The notes: generated by a model not told the origin, from the sequence alone. 21,495 bases of DNA from Methanobacteriota archaeon (GCA_023436175.1 JAEZKE010000086.1:1-21495), one strand, 5' to 3'. Counted from the stretch's first letter, positions 7,512 through 15,602 are shown. Numbers and translations: made by a program.

Positions 7512-8366
7512 CTATCGCCCCATCATCTTTTTAGAGTATCGATCAACCAAAGTATTTGTAACAACGGTTATTACAAGCACTATAACCACCAGTACAGCCG
7601 CAGTTCCATATGCATTATCCAAAGATATACCTTCAGTCGCTAAAACATAAAGGTGAAGTGGAAGAGGCCTTGCGGGGTCAAAGATTGATATAGGAACAGT
7701 TAGTGCTGAACCTACTGCAAATAAAATCGCTGCTGCCTCTGAAATGGCCCTTGTCATTCCTAAAATTACTCCAGTAGTAATTCCTGGAACTGCAGCAGGT
7801 AAAACGACATTGTAAATTGTTTGCCATTTGCTAGCACCTATTGCAAGGCTCCCTTCCCTGTATGAGGAAGGTACAGCTTCCAGTGAAACTTCAGCTACCT
7901 GTAATATTGTAGGAAGCGCCATAATTGCCAGTATTAAACCTCCAGATAGTACACACCATCCTAATTTGAGGTAAATAACAAAAAACGCCAGTCCAAATAG
8001 CCCATATATAATTGAAGGGATAGAAGCTAATGTTTCTGCTCCAAATCTTATAAGTTTAACTAGTGTACCTTCTTTAGCATATTCTGAAAGGTAAACTGCC
8101 GCTCCAACACCGAGAGGAGTTGCAACAACACCCGCTATAAGCGTCACGTATAAACTTGAAACTATCATTGGAAATATACCGCCAGATTTACCCGAATCTA
8201 CAGGGTCACTAAATATAAAATTTAGATTTACGACTGGCAACCCTTTAAAGAGTATATAACCTATGATAACTACCAGGATAAGAATTGTTAAGATTCCTGA
8301 TCCCCAAAAAACCCCTTTCATAATTCTTTGGGACATTTTAGGAGATATAATTTTAAGATTTAACAT
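7512..8366 (-). CDS. pstA: Phosphate ABC transporter permease PstA
   Basis: A 284-aa permease with about six membrane helices, the first at roughly 16-40. The binding-protein-dependent permease loop EGSLAIGASKWQTIYNVVLP (about 172-191) contacts PstB. ATG 8366 is preceded by GGGTGATT at 4-5 nt. It forms the phosphate channel with PstC, to which it is clearly related. It directly abuts pstB. The length is normal and no motif is missing. Confidence 0.95.
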   Translation of the reverse strand: MLNLKIISPKMSQRIMKGVFWGSGILTILILVVIIGYILFKGLPVVNLNFIFSDPVDSGKSGGIFPMIVSSLYVTLIAGVVATPLGVGAAVYLSEYAKEGTLVKLIRFGAETLASIPSIIYGLFGLAFFVIYLKLGWCVLSGGLILAIMALPTILQVAEVSLEAVPSSYREGSLAIGASKWQTIYNVVLPAAVPGITTGVILGMTRAISEAAAILFAVGSALTVPISIFDPARPLPLHLYVLATEGISLDNAYGTAAVLVVIVLVITVVTNTLVDRYSKKMMGR

Positions 8367-8404
8367 TTAAATCACCCAATAACCGTATAACTCTAAATTA
8401 AGCA

Positions 8405-9277
8405 TTATAAATATCCTCCCCCGATTACAACCTTCTTCTTGTAGTGGAAGTAGTTAGCTATTATAAGAAGGATAATTATCATGATGAACAGCACGATTCC
8501 TGTTGCAAACAGTGCACTGTAATGTAATCCTGTTGCATAACCCATTTCTAGAGCTATGTTTGATGTTAATGCCCTTACCGGGTCAAATATTGAATTTGGA
8601 ATCTGTGTAACGTTTCCTGCAACCATGATAACTGCAAGTGTTTCACCAATTGCCCTACCCATTCCCAATATTATTCCAGTTATAATTCCAGGAATAGCTG
8701 CTGGGAAAATTACATTCCTTATTGTTTGCCAGTGAGTTGCACCAAGTGCAAGAGACGCTTCTTTGTATTCTACAGGGACAGATTTTAATGCATCTTCTGA
8801 TACACTAATTATAGTTGGAAGAACCATTACTGTAAGAATTAAAGATGCTGCAAGCATGCTAAAACCAGTTCCTCCAAAATATACTCTCATAATTGGAACA
8901 AGTACTATAAGTCCAAAAAATCCATATACAACAGAAGGGATACCTGCGAGAGTTTCAATTACTGGTTTTAGAATTTTCCTCATTGAACGAGGTGCGAGTT
9001 CTGCCAGAAAGATTGCACAACACAAGGATAATGGCACTGCAAATAGCAGTGAAAGGGCTGTTATACCTAATGATCCTATGATCATTGTAAAAACACCGTA
9101 CTGGTCATCTGACGGTGCCCAGTTCATTCCAAATATAAACTTCAAGATTCCAATCTGTTCCAATGCTGGAAAACCTTGCTGGAATATGAATCCTATGATC
9201 AGAATTATTACTACAATGGACAGGATGGCTGTTATAAAAAGTCCCTTTTCCACTATAAATTCTTCATACTTCGTCAT
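8405..9277 (-). CDS. pstC: Phosphate ABC transporter permease PstC
   Basis: A 290-aa permease with about six membrane helices (first at about 13-35). The permease loop EASLALGATHWQTIRNVIFP (about 174-193) is followed by GMGRAIGETLAVIMVAGN, characteristic of PstC. ATG 9277 has GAGGTG at 5 nt. It is the partner of PstA. The 167-nt gap upstream contains two stem-loops but no clear promoter, so it is read from the pstS promoters, probably at lower level than pstS. Confidence 0.95.
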   Translation of the reverse strand: MTKYEEFIVEKGLFITAILSIVVIILIIGFIFQQGFPALEQIGILKFIFGMNWAPSDDQYGVFTMIIGSLGITALSLLFAVPLSLCCAIFLAELAPRSMRKILKPVIETLAGIPSVVYGFFGLIVLVPIMRVYFGGTGFSMLAASLILTVMVLPTIISVSEDALKSVPVEYKEASLALGATHWQTIRNVIFPAAIPGIITGIILGMGRAIGETLAVIMVAGNVTQIPNSIFDPVRALTSNIALEMGYATGLHYSALFATGIVLFIMIIILLIIANYFHYKKKVVIGGGYL

Positions 9278-9311
9278 TTCTGCACCTCAAAAAATTTATA
9301 AAATTTTTCGA

Positions 9312-9345
9312 ATGTTCGGAAAATATTATGTATTTTCCTCAACAT
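9312..9345 (-). other. Stem-loop between pstS2 and pstC
   Basis: GGAAAATA-TTATG-TATTTTCC (9318-9338) is a perfect 8-bp stem with a 5-nt loop. It is extended outward after a small bulge by ATGTT (9312-9316) and AACAT (9341-9345). No T-run follows on the transcribed strand, so RNA processing or stability control is more likely than termination. Confidence 0.5.
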
Positions 9346-9404
9346 CGGAATCTACTTTGATTTTGAATCAATTTTAGTAAGTGTAATTTTCAATTTTCTA
9401 ATGT

Positions 9405-9425
9405 TTTACAAACTTCATTTGTAAA
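9405..9425 (-). other. Stem-loop just after pstS2
   Basis: TTTACAAA-CTTCA-TTTGTAAA is a perfect 8-bp stem with a 5-nt loop, 20 nt beyond the pstS2 stop in the direction of transcription. It lacks a clear U-tract and could protect the pstS2 message 3' end or attenuate read-through into pstC. Confidence 0.5.
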
Positions 9426-9444
9426 TATCTTTCATATTACTAGC

Positions 9445-10254
9445 CTACATATTTACAGGGACAATATTTTGTCCTTTTACTATAGCCTGTCCTTCAGGAC
9501 TTAATGTAAAGTCAATAAATTCTTTAACTACTCCTTCGGGTTCCCCTTTAACCACGAAAAGGAATGCAGTTTGTAGTTTATAAGATCCACCTGCCACTGT
9601 TTGCATTGAAGGGCTAACTCCATCGATTTTTAAAGCTGTAACATCACTGCTCATATGAGCTAACGAAACAAATCCTATTGCACCAGGGTCCTGTTTAACT
9701 ACCTGTTTAACAGATTCGGTTGAGCTTTGAACTACAGCATCAGGCTTAATTTTTGTTTTGTTCATTACTAAATTCTCAAATGATGATCTTGTACCTGATC
9801 CTTCTTCTCTTGTTACAACATGGATTGGTGTGTCGGATCCTCCTACCTGTTTCCAGTTTGTAATAGCACCGTTGAAAATACCTCTAACCTGATCTGTACT
9901 TAATGAAGTGACATTGTTGTTGTTATTAATAGCGATAACAATACCCTCTTTTCCTATTTCATATTCTGTGAGTCCTTCTTTTTCTTGTGGCGTTAAATCT
10001 CTTGAACTGGTACCTATCTGAGTTATACCCTGTGAAACACTGCTTATACCTAAACTAGATCCTCCACCCTGCACATTTATTCTAACATTAGGATGAGTTT
10101 CCTGAAATTTTTCAGCTAATGCTTCAGCTACAGGCTGTACAGACGTGGAACCTGCAATTTGTATTCTTTCATATTGACTTGATGGGATAATTGTTAGATA
10201 AGCGATAATTATAATGATGGCAATTACTATTCCATACTTGTATTTCCGATTCAT
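9445..10254 (-). CDS. pstS: Phosphate-binding protein PstS (second copy)
   Basis: A 269-aa protein. GTG 10263 and ATG 10260 overlap the binding site AGGTGA (10265-10260), so ATG 10254, 5 nt beyond it, is the start. An N-terminal hydrophobic helix (about 7-24) has no lipobox cysteine, so the protein is probably held outside the cell by this anchor. The PstS domain follows with IQIAGSTSVQPVAE (phosphate-site loop), GGGSSLG and EEGSGTRSSFENLV, then a C-terminal FTLSPEGQAIV. It captures phosphate for PstCA. It is a paralogue of the upstream pstS. One loop carries five consecutive asparagines where the paralogue has NKANK. It has its own promoter. Confidence 0.92.
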   Translation of the reverse strand: MNRKYKYGIVIAIIIIIAYLTIIPSSQYERIQIAGSTSVQPVAEALAEKFQETHPNVRINVQGGGSSLGISSVSQGITQIGTSSRDLTPQEKEGLTEYEIGKEGIVIAINNNNNVTSLSTDQVRGIFNGAITNWKQVGGSDTPIHVVTREEGSGTRSSFENLVMNKTKIKPDAVVQSSTESVKQVVKQDPGAIGFVSLAHMSSDVTALKIDGVSPSMQTVAGGSYKLQTAFLFVVKGEPEGVVKEFIDFTLSPEGQAIVKGQNIVPVNM

Positions 10255-10290
10255 GTTCATCACCTTGAATTACTCTTCTTCTTTGGAGTA

Positions 10291-10302
10291 TTTAAATATA
10301 AA
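10291..10302 (-). promoter_or_regulatory. Promoter of the second pstS
   Basis: On the minus strand a strong TATA-like TTTATATTTAAA lies about 38 nt before ATG 10254, giving a short leader with the AGGTGA site. It sits downstream of the terminator that ends the first pstS, so the distal operon can be started separately. Confidence 0.55.
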
Positions 10303-10369
10303 GTGATTAGAACCATGAACCAAATTTACAGGATAAACTTCTCTTCACATTTTTAAGTTATAAATAAAC

Positions 10370-10395
10370 AAAAAAATAGTGGTTTTAAAACCACT
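10370..10395 (-). terminator. Terminator between the two pstS genes
   Basis: AGTGGTTTTAAAACCACT (10378-10395) is a perfect 18-bp palindrome touching the stop codon of the first pstS. On the transcribed strand it is followed by a T-run (about 10376-10370). Confidence 0.65.
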
Positions 10396-11222
10396 TACTG
10401 GGTAGAACCCATTGGAACTGCTCCAGCCTTTTGAATTATACCTTGGCCTTCTGGACTCATTGTAAAGTCTATGAAGTCTTTAACGATACCAGTAGGTTGA
10501 CCTTTAGTCAGGAAGATAAATGGTCTTACTATCTTATAAGTTTCATCACTGACTGTTTTTTCTGAAGGAGCTACTCCATTAATTGTAACTGCTTTAACAT
10601 CACCATTGAGACTTGCTAAGGATATATATCCAACAGCATTTGGGTCTCCCTTAACTGCCTGTAAAATAGCTTCTGTTGAACTTTGAACTATGGCAGTTTT
10701 TAAAATAGGAGTTCCATTTTTACCACCCATTACTATGTTCTGGAATCCATCTCTGGTACCGGAACCATCTTCTCTGGTTATGACGCTAATTGTACTTCCT
10801 GAACCACTTACTTTACTCCAATCAGTGATATTTCCACTGAATATATTTTTTGCCTGATCGACTGTAAGTGAATTAAGTTTATTAGCTTTGTTTACTATGA
10901 TTACTATTCCATCTTTTGCAATTTGAGTTTGTACTAAACCTTGAGAATCGCTATCTTTAGGTTTGGAAGACGCTGTACCAATATCTGCTGTTCCTTGCTG
11001 GGCACTTGTGATACCTACAGATGTACCTCCACCTTGAACATTTATTTTAACGTCGGGATGCTTCTGCATGTAAGCTTGAGCTAACTGTTCTGCCACTGGT
11101 TGTACGGAAGTTGAACCAGCAATTTGTATTGTTTGTTGATTTGAGCCTCCTGCAAGTGCAAAATATGCACCAATTATTACTACTATGGCTACTATTATTC
11201 CAATCAAATATTTTGAATTCAT
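10395..11222 (-). CDS. pstS: Phosphate-binding protein PstS (first copy)
   Basis: A 275-aa protein and first gene of the phosphate operon. The outer GTG 11231 lies inside the binding site GAGGTGA (11234-11228), so ATG 11222, 5 nt beyond, is the start. The N-terminal anchor helix (about 5-24, with no cysteine after it) is followed by the PstS fold: IQIAGSTSVQPVAEQLA, GGGTSVGITS, EDGSGTRDGFQNIVMGG and IDFTMSPEGQGII. It binds extracellular phosphate and delivers it to PstCA. It ends in a terminator, so it can be made in excess of the transporter. Its promoter carries an inverted repeat. Confidence 0.93.
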   Translation of the reverse strand: MNSKYLIGIIVAIVVIIGAYFALAGGSNQQTIQIAGSTSVQPVAEQLAQAYMQKHPDVKINVQGGGTSVGITSAQQGTADIGTASSKPKDSDSQGLVQTQIAKDGIVIIVNKANKLNSLTVDQAKNIFSGNITDWSKVSGSGSTISVITREDGSGTRDGFQNIVMGGKNGTPILKTAIVQSSTEAILQAVKGDPNAVGYISLASLNGDVKAVTINGVAPSEKTVSDETYKIVRPFIFLTKGQPTGIVKDFIDFTMSPEGQGIIQKAGAVPMGSTQ

Positions 11223-11256
11223 TTGATTCACCTCATCCTATAATAAACCACCCACC

Positions 11257-11303
11257 ATATTTAAAGGTTCCTATTTGTGTATAAGTTATCACATTATAGG
11301 AAC
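11257..11303 (-). promoter_or_regulatory. pst operon promoter with inverted repeat
   Basis: The minus-strand TATA box TTTAAATAT (11265-11257) is directly preceded by a perfect inverted repeat: GTTCCTAT (11267-11274) and ATAGGAAC (11296-11303), arm centres 29 bp apart. The near arm occupies the BRE position next to the TATA box, so a bound protein would compete with TBP/TFB. Transcription should start only about a dozen bases before ATG 11222. Confidence 0.5.
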
Positions 11304-11380
11304 TAAGGCATTTTGGAAGGTTGCTACATATTACTGGAAATATCACTAAATGTGTCTAATACTGCACTAAAAGCGTTAAA

Positions 11381-11388
11381 TTTAAATA
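11381..11388 (+). promoter_or_regulatory. Promoter giving an apparently leaderless transcript
   Basis: TTTAAATA lies with its centre about 29 bp before ATG 11414. No ribosome binding site is visible before that ATG, so the message probably starts at or next to the initiation codon. Confidence 0.45.
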
Positions 11389-11413
11389 AATTCATATTAT
11401 ATAGATATCCAAT

Positions 11414-12199
11414 ATGATAACAGAAGATGTGTTAAAAGATATATTCAAACCAAGGACTCTTAAGTGGAGAACTTCTATAACAAAAGTTGAGCCAAATAAA
11501 TTAACTACACGGGGCTATCTACAGGAAGATCTCATAGGAAATATATCTTTTTCTGAGATGATACATCTGCTCATAAAAGGAAAACTACCCTCTAAAAATG
11601 AGGCCAAAATGTTGGGGGCAGTTTTAGTATCATTTTGTGACCATGGCGTTACTCCTCCAAGTACCCAAGCTGCAAGGATCATGGCATCTACAGGATCTCC
11701 TCTACATGCATGCATCGCTGGCGGCCTTCTTGCATTTGGTAAAAATCATGCAGGAGCCATAGAATATGCTATGAAAACTCTTCAAGAAGGAATTAAAAAA
11801 ACAGAAAATGATACCCGTAAAATTGCAGAAGAAATAGTAGGCTATTTTTTAAAAAATAATCAAAAAATATATGGTTTTGGACACAGATATCACAATGAAG
11901 ATCCAAGGGCACCGAGGCTCATAGAACTTGCAAAAAAATATGGGTGCTTCGGCAAACATTCAGAACTTGCCGCCGAAATTGAAAACCTGCTATTTGAAGA
12001 AAAAGGTATCCGAATGAATATCGATGGCGCAAACGGAGCTATTTTATCAGATATGGGATTCAACTGGAAAGTTGGAAGTGGAATATTTATGATCGGCCGG
12101 CTGCCAGGTATTTTAGCACATGTAAATGAAGAAAATGCAAGAGAACCTCCATTTAGAAAATTTTTTGAAATAGACGAAATTTACTACGACGGAGTATAA
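11414..12199 (+). CDS. Citryl-CoA lyase / citrate synthase-like protein
   Basis: A 261-aa protein of the citrate synthase fold, about 100-150 residues shorter than true citrate synthases and close to the length of the citryl-CoA lyase type. The catalytic set is present: His112 in KNHAGA, His157 in GFGHRYH, Asp204 in NIDGANG, with Arg229 and His236 in GRLPGILAHVNEE. The citryl-CoA lyase type splits citryl-CoA to acetyl-CoA and oxaloacetate; the methanogen role is not established, and synthesis of citrate or methylcitrate cannot be excluded. It has an N-terminal extension of about 45 residues and no binding site before ATG. It diverges from the pst operon. Confidence 0.8.
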   Translation: MITEDVLKDIFKPRTLKWRTSITKVEPNKLTTRGYLQEDLIGNISFSEMIHLLIKGKLPSKNEAKMLGAVLVSFCDHGVTPPSTQAARIMASTGSPLHACIAGGLLAFGKNHAGAIEYAMKTLQEGIKKTENDTRKIAEEIVGYFLKNNQKIYGFGHRYHNEDPRAPRLIELAKKYGCFGKHSELAAEIENLLFEEKGIRMNIDGANGAILSDMGFNWKVGSGIFMIGRLPGILAHVNEENAREPPFRKFFEIDEIYYDGV

Positions 12200-12459
12200 A
12201 TAAATCAAATTCACCCATTTTTGCCCATTAAATGTTTATTTTAATAAAGAAATCTCTATTTTTTTAAATACTAGTGCATAGTTTGATTTTTTTTAATTTC
12301 ACACCACATTCTTTTTAATCCATTATAAAACTGATTTAACAGAATAATCTTTTTAATAAACTCCCTTTTTTAAAATAAACTTTAAATATCTTAAAACACA
12401 TATAATAAGTTGTATACTACTCTATAATTTGTACAATTCAAAGAATGGGGGTTTAAAAA

Positions 12460-12750
12460 ATGGTTGATGAATCATATAAAAGAGATGAGTCGTATATACG
12501 AGCTAAAAGAAGAGTCGAAGAAGTAAGGGGTTTTTACTCACATTTAATTGCTTATATTGTAGTAAACGTGTTTCTGGCAATTATTAACTTACTTACAATT
12601 CCTAGTTTTCCATGGTTTTTGTTTGTAACCGTTTTCTGGGGAATTGGTCTTGTTTCACATGGAGCATCAGTTTACCTGAAAAGAGGCTTTTTATCTAAAG
12701 AGTGGGAAGAACGAAAAATCGAGGAATACATGGAAAAAGAGAAAGAATAA
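12460..12750 (+). CDS. 2TM-domain membrane protein
   Basis: A 96-aa protein with charged N-terminal ~20 residues (RAKRRVEEVRGFYSHL is typical of the 2TM family), membrane helix 1 at about 26-46, a tight PSFPW turn, helix 2 at about 51-73, and a Glu/Lys-rich cytoplasmic tail. In bacteria this domain is often linked to LytTR regulators or histidine kinases; alone in archaea its role is unknown. ATG 12460 follows GGGGG. A TATA-like TTTAAATAT precedes it at about 12381-12389. It is transcribed alone and ends in a probable bidirectional terminator. Confidence 0.72.
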   Translation: MVDESYKRDESYIRAKRRVEEVRGFYSHLIAYIVVNVFLAIINLLTIPSFPWFLFVTVFWGIGLVSHGASVYLKRGFLSKEWEERKIEEYMEKEKE

Positions 12751-12764
12751 TCCACATCTCTTCT

Positions 12765-12795
12765 ACTTTTTAATGAAAACAAATTATCAAAAAGT
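12765..12795. terminator. Possible bidirectional terminator
   Basis: ACTTTTT (12765-12771) and AAAAAGT (12789-12795) form a 7-bp inverted repeat with a 17-nt loop between two convergent genes; each strand ends with a run of five T. Confidence 0.35.
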
Positions 12796-12802
12796 CAACC
12801 AG

Positions 12803-13720
12803 TTATTTTAAATTAGATAATTTAGGGTTCCGTCTAAATCTTTCAGGAGTTGTAGTTCTGGGTATATTTTCATAAAATTCCCTTGAAACATCTATTATTT
12901 CAATGGATATATCTCCAATTCTTTCAAATGCCTTAACTACCCTTGATAAAGACAGGTAATATGTTGAACGCTCGGTATCATCAAAGGAAGCTTCTGCCAT
13001 TTGAGTTGCAATGCAGTTCAATGCTTTTTTCTGCAAGGCATGTATTTTTTCCTCATAATCCATTACTTTACTTTTTAATTCAAGTTTTTCATTTAAAAAA
13101 ATATCCATTGAATAATTAACCATTTTCTTTGCAGTTTCATACATTTCCCCAAGATATACAATCATTTCAGGATCAACTTCATATGATTCTTTCATTGTAA
13201 AATTAGCAAATTGGCAGGAATGATCTCCAATACGCTCTAAATCATACGCTACCTCACTGAAAGCCATTGTTTTACTGAATTCTGAAGAAGGGTTCATAGA
13301 TAAAGCCATATCTACAGAAGTTCTTACTTTTTCATGCATGTTATTTGTAATATAGTCCATATTCAATGCTTTACTTGCTAACTCATCATCATAAGTTGAA
13401 AGCGCTTCAAAAGACCTGTCAAGCTGTTTACAAACATGATTAGCCATATTCTTAATCATTTCTTTGATGTATAATGTTCCAGCATGTTCCCTCGATGTTT
13501 TTTCTTCTTCAAAAACTTCTGAAAATTCATCAAATTTCTTTAAATCTAAAGTATATGCCCTTTTTACAACCCCTTTAGTTATAAGAGGTTGAAGCAGTTT
13601 TGTAACATATCTCCTTGTTATCCCCAGTTTTTCAGCAATTTCATCCTGGGTTGATGGATGTTCATAGAGTATGATGTCTAGTATCGCTTTTAAAGTGCTA
13701 TTTTTTGTTTTCTTAGTCAT
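12803..13720 (-). CDS. Winged-helix/PhoU fusion, probable phosphate regulator
   Basis: A 305-aa protein. Residues 8-58 form a winged helix-turn-helix (STQDEIAEKLGITRRYVTKLL, then a wing near 51-58). After a charged linker, two PhoU repeats follow (about 83-178 and 185-285). Both metal motifs are intact: E162-RIG-D166 and E266-RIG-D270. Archaea lack PhoB/PhoR, so a PhoU joined to a DNA-binding domain is a plausible direct sensor-regulator of phosphate genes; that is inference. The start ATG 13720 has only a weak GATGAT upstream, 8 nt after the preceding gene's stop, so the two are cotranscribed. The C-terminal ~20 residues are basic. Confidence 0.85.
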   Translation of the reverse strand: MTKKTKNSTLKAILDIILYEHPSTQDEIAEKLGITRRYVTKLLQPLITKGVVKRAYTLDLKKFDEFSEVFEEEKTSREHAGTLYIKEMIKNMANHVCKQLDRSFEALSTYDDELASKALNMDYITNNMHEKVRTSVDMALSMNPSSEFSKTMAFSEVAYDLERIGDHSCQFANFTMKESYEVDPEMIVYLGEMYETAKKMVNYSMDIFLNEKLELKSKVMDYEEKIHALQKKALNCIATQMAEASFDDTERSTYYLSLSRVVKAFERIGDISIEIIDVSREFYENIPRTTTPERFRRNPKLSNLK

Positions 13721-13728
13721 AATATCAT

Positions 13729-14325
13729 CTAATGAGTATTACTATCTATTTCACGGCTAATTACTATCGATTCTTGAACTATCGATAAAATTACATATGA
13801 TAGCGCTGCAATAACTGCAAGCGAAATTACCAGGCCGAAGTCTGCGAAAAGGTTCGCATATAATTTCACAAATGGAGAATGCATATCTACAAATCCATTT
13901 AAAAGTTTGACTATACCAACGGATAATATTATGTATCCGTATGATCTTTTTATATTCTCCGATTGTATTATAGGGTAAATTCCCATAATTAAAAGTCCTA
14001 AACCAATGGTCCTAAATAGAGTTCCATCAGTTGCATGTTCTAAATAATGGAAAATTTGTTCGGGTTTCCAGTATACCGAAGAGAATAAATAAATTATTTC
14101 AACAGCAACTATAACTATAAGAGGGAACACGTAAACTATCTTAGTTTCAATTCTTTTTGTGTTTACGCCTTCAAGAGGCTCTTTTATAAAATGAGACATT
14201 ACCTGATAGAGCATTGCCCCTAAAGTTGCACCAATAACAGTTCCCCCTATTCCCATCTGGGTTGTAGTAATTGCAACTATTCCTGAGATCACACCGGCCA
14301 TTATGACGTCTAACATTTTTGACAT
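13729..14325 (-). CDS. Multi-pass membrane protein, unknown
   Basis: A 198-aa membrane protein of unrecognised family. Hydrophobic helices lie at about 6-24 and 26-43 (glycine-rich, GIGGTVIGATLGAM), 62-86, 103-121, 128-146 and 158-183. The N-terminal glycine-rich pair resembles small pore or channel segments; the rest has few charged residues. ATG 14325 has GTGAT 4-5 nt upstream, and a TATA-like AAATATAAAT lies near 14390-14378. It shares an operon with the winged-helix/PhoU gene, suggesting a membrane partner in phosphate or ion homeostasis. Confidence 0.6.
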   Translation of the reverse strand: MSKMLDVIMAGVISGIVAITTTQMGIGGTVIGATLGAMLYQVMSHFIKEPLEGVNTKRIETKIVYVFPLIVIVAVEIIYLFSSVYWKPEQIFHYLEHATDGTLFRTIGLGLLIMGIYPIIQSENIKRSYGYIILSVGIVKLLNGFVDMHSPFVKLYANLFADFGLVISLAVIAALSYVILSIVQESIVISREIDSNTH

Positions 14326-14667
14326 TATATCACATTATTATTCTATTTATCTCCTTTTTTACATAAAAAGCGTTTAATCAACATTTATATTTCAACAATT
14401 TTGCATGGTTTAAATTTAATATTAATCTTAATGAATGTATTTAAAATTATGTTTTAAATAAAATATTCTGTATAGTTTATTTTTTACGGGACATCTCTAA
14501 AATTAATTACATTAAAAATAATTTCATAGCAAAAATTATTACTCTTTGAATCACCAAATATAATGAAATTAATAATCAAACAGTAGAATTATGGGTATGT
14601 ATTTACAGCTTATAATAAGTAGTTATTCCCGAATTATGCCCCAATTAGTACCAAATGTTTAAAAACT
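14326..14667. other. Intergenic stretch with promoter only
   Basis: This A+T-rich part of the gap contains the presumed promoter of the membrane protein gene near 14378-14390. I found no credible small gene in it. Confidence 0.45.
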
Positions 14668-14701
14668 GCGGTTAATTCCTACTGAAATAGAAATTAACTG
14701 C
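14668..14701 (-). terminator. Long stem-loop with T-run, probable terminator
   Basis: GCGGTTAATTCCTA (14668-14681) and TAGAAATTAACTGC (14688-14701) pair over 14 positions with two non-Watson-Crick pairs and a 6-nt loop. On the minus strand a run of five T follows (14665-14661). It lies about 95 nt past the metallophosphoesterase stop. Confidence 0.45.
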
Positions 14702-14718
14702 TTTTATTAGAAGATGTA

Positions 14719-14774
14719 AAATATGTCCTATTTTATTGTATAATAAATTTCAATAGGTTCAAATAGACATATTT
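14719..14774 (-). repeat. Inverted repeat after the metallophosphoesterase gene
   Basis: AAATATGTCCTATTT (14719-14733) and AAATAGACATATTT (14761-14774) are inverted copies differing by one inserted base, separated by 27 nt. They form a possible 3'-end stem in the metallophosphoesterase message, just before the stem-loop at 14668-14701. Confidence 0.45.
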
Positions 14775-14795
14775 AGACTAATTGACCTGTTTAAA

Positions 14796-15602
14796 CTATA
14801 ATGCACGTAATGAATTGTGTTTATATGAACATATCACATATTCTTCTTTTTCCACTTTAACAGAATAATTAGCTAATTCCCTTTTATATCCTGTTTCAGT
14901 ATTTATTAGATTTACAAGAATCTGGTCATCTTTAATGATTAATTGATTATGTGATGGATAAGTATGGCCCCTCAGTTTTCTGGTTGTTGCTGTCCCTGAA
15001 TTTAATGTAACCATTTTCTCTATCATCCAAACATTAGGAACATGTTTATGTCCATTCAAGACAAAATCAACTCCATAATCCCTAAAAGCACTTAATAAAT
15101 CCCCAGAATCTAATAAAATATTTCTTTCTCTTCCAGTTTGAGGTATTGGAAGCAGATGATGATGAAAAGTTACTATTTTACATAGGTCACTTGGTATTTT
15201 ATCAAGTTCAGTCCTAAGCCAGTCTAACTGATCCATTCCTATTTGACCGTCGTTTATATCTGGTTCTGATGAATCCAATCCTAAAATAGCAAATCCACCA
15301 CTTTTATCTGTATGTAAAAATTTCCTGTCTCCAATTTGCTTTTCAAAATGGAGCAATCCTACGTTTCTTGCATCATGATTTCCCGGAACTATATGAACCT
15401 CTGTTATGGCCTTGAGTTCATCTACAAATGCAGCTGCATCATTGTATTCATGAGCGTAACCTTCTGTAGTTAAATCTCCAGCTACGATAATAAGATCTGG
15501 ATTTTCATCTTCTAGCTGCTTTATTAAATTATTTTTTAAGTCATGCGAGAAATTCTTCTCACCAAAATGTACATCAGATAACTGAGCTATTTTCTTTTCC
15601 AT
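14796..15602 (-). CDS. Calcineurin-like metallophosphoesterase
   Basis: A 268-aa cytoplasmic enzyme. The frame extends to 15623, but AGGTGA lies 4 nt before ATG 15602, so that is the start. All five metal motifs are present: D10-x-H12 (LSDVHFG), G42-D43 (VAGDLTTEG), G74-N-H-D77, H147-H149 (FHHHL) and G184-H-x-H187 (NGHKH). The layout is that of class III phosphodiesterase (CpdA-like) enzymes acting on cyclic nucleotides or phosphodiesters; the substrate is not known. It is transcribed alone and is the last clearly core-like gene before the accessory region. Confidence 0.85.
   Translation of the reverse strand: MEKKIAQLSDVHFGEKNFSHDLKNNLIKQLEDENPDLIIVAGDLTTEGYAHEYNDAAAFVDELKAITEVHIVPGNHDARNVGLLHFEKQIGDRKFLHTDKSGGFAILGLDSSEPDINDGQIGMDQLDWLRTELDKIPSDLCKIVTFHHHLLPIPQTGRERNILLDSGDLLSAFRDYGVDFVLNGHKHVPNVWMIEKMVTLNSGTATTRKLRGHTYPSHNQLIIKDDQILVNLINTETGYKRELANYSVKVEKEEYVICSYKHNSLRAL

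Noticed and set aside
8763..9377. 204-codon plus-strand frame opposite pstC
   Set aside because: Shadow of a clear permease gene, with no binding site or domain.
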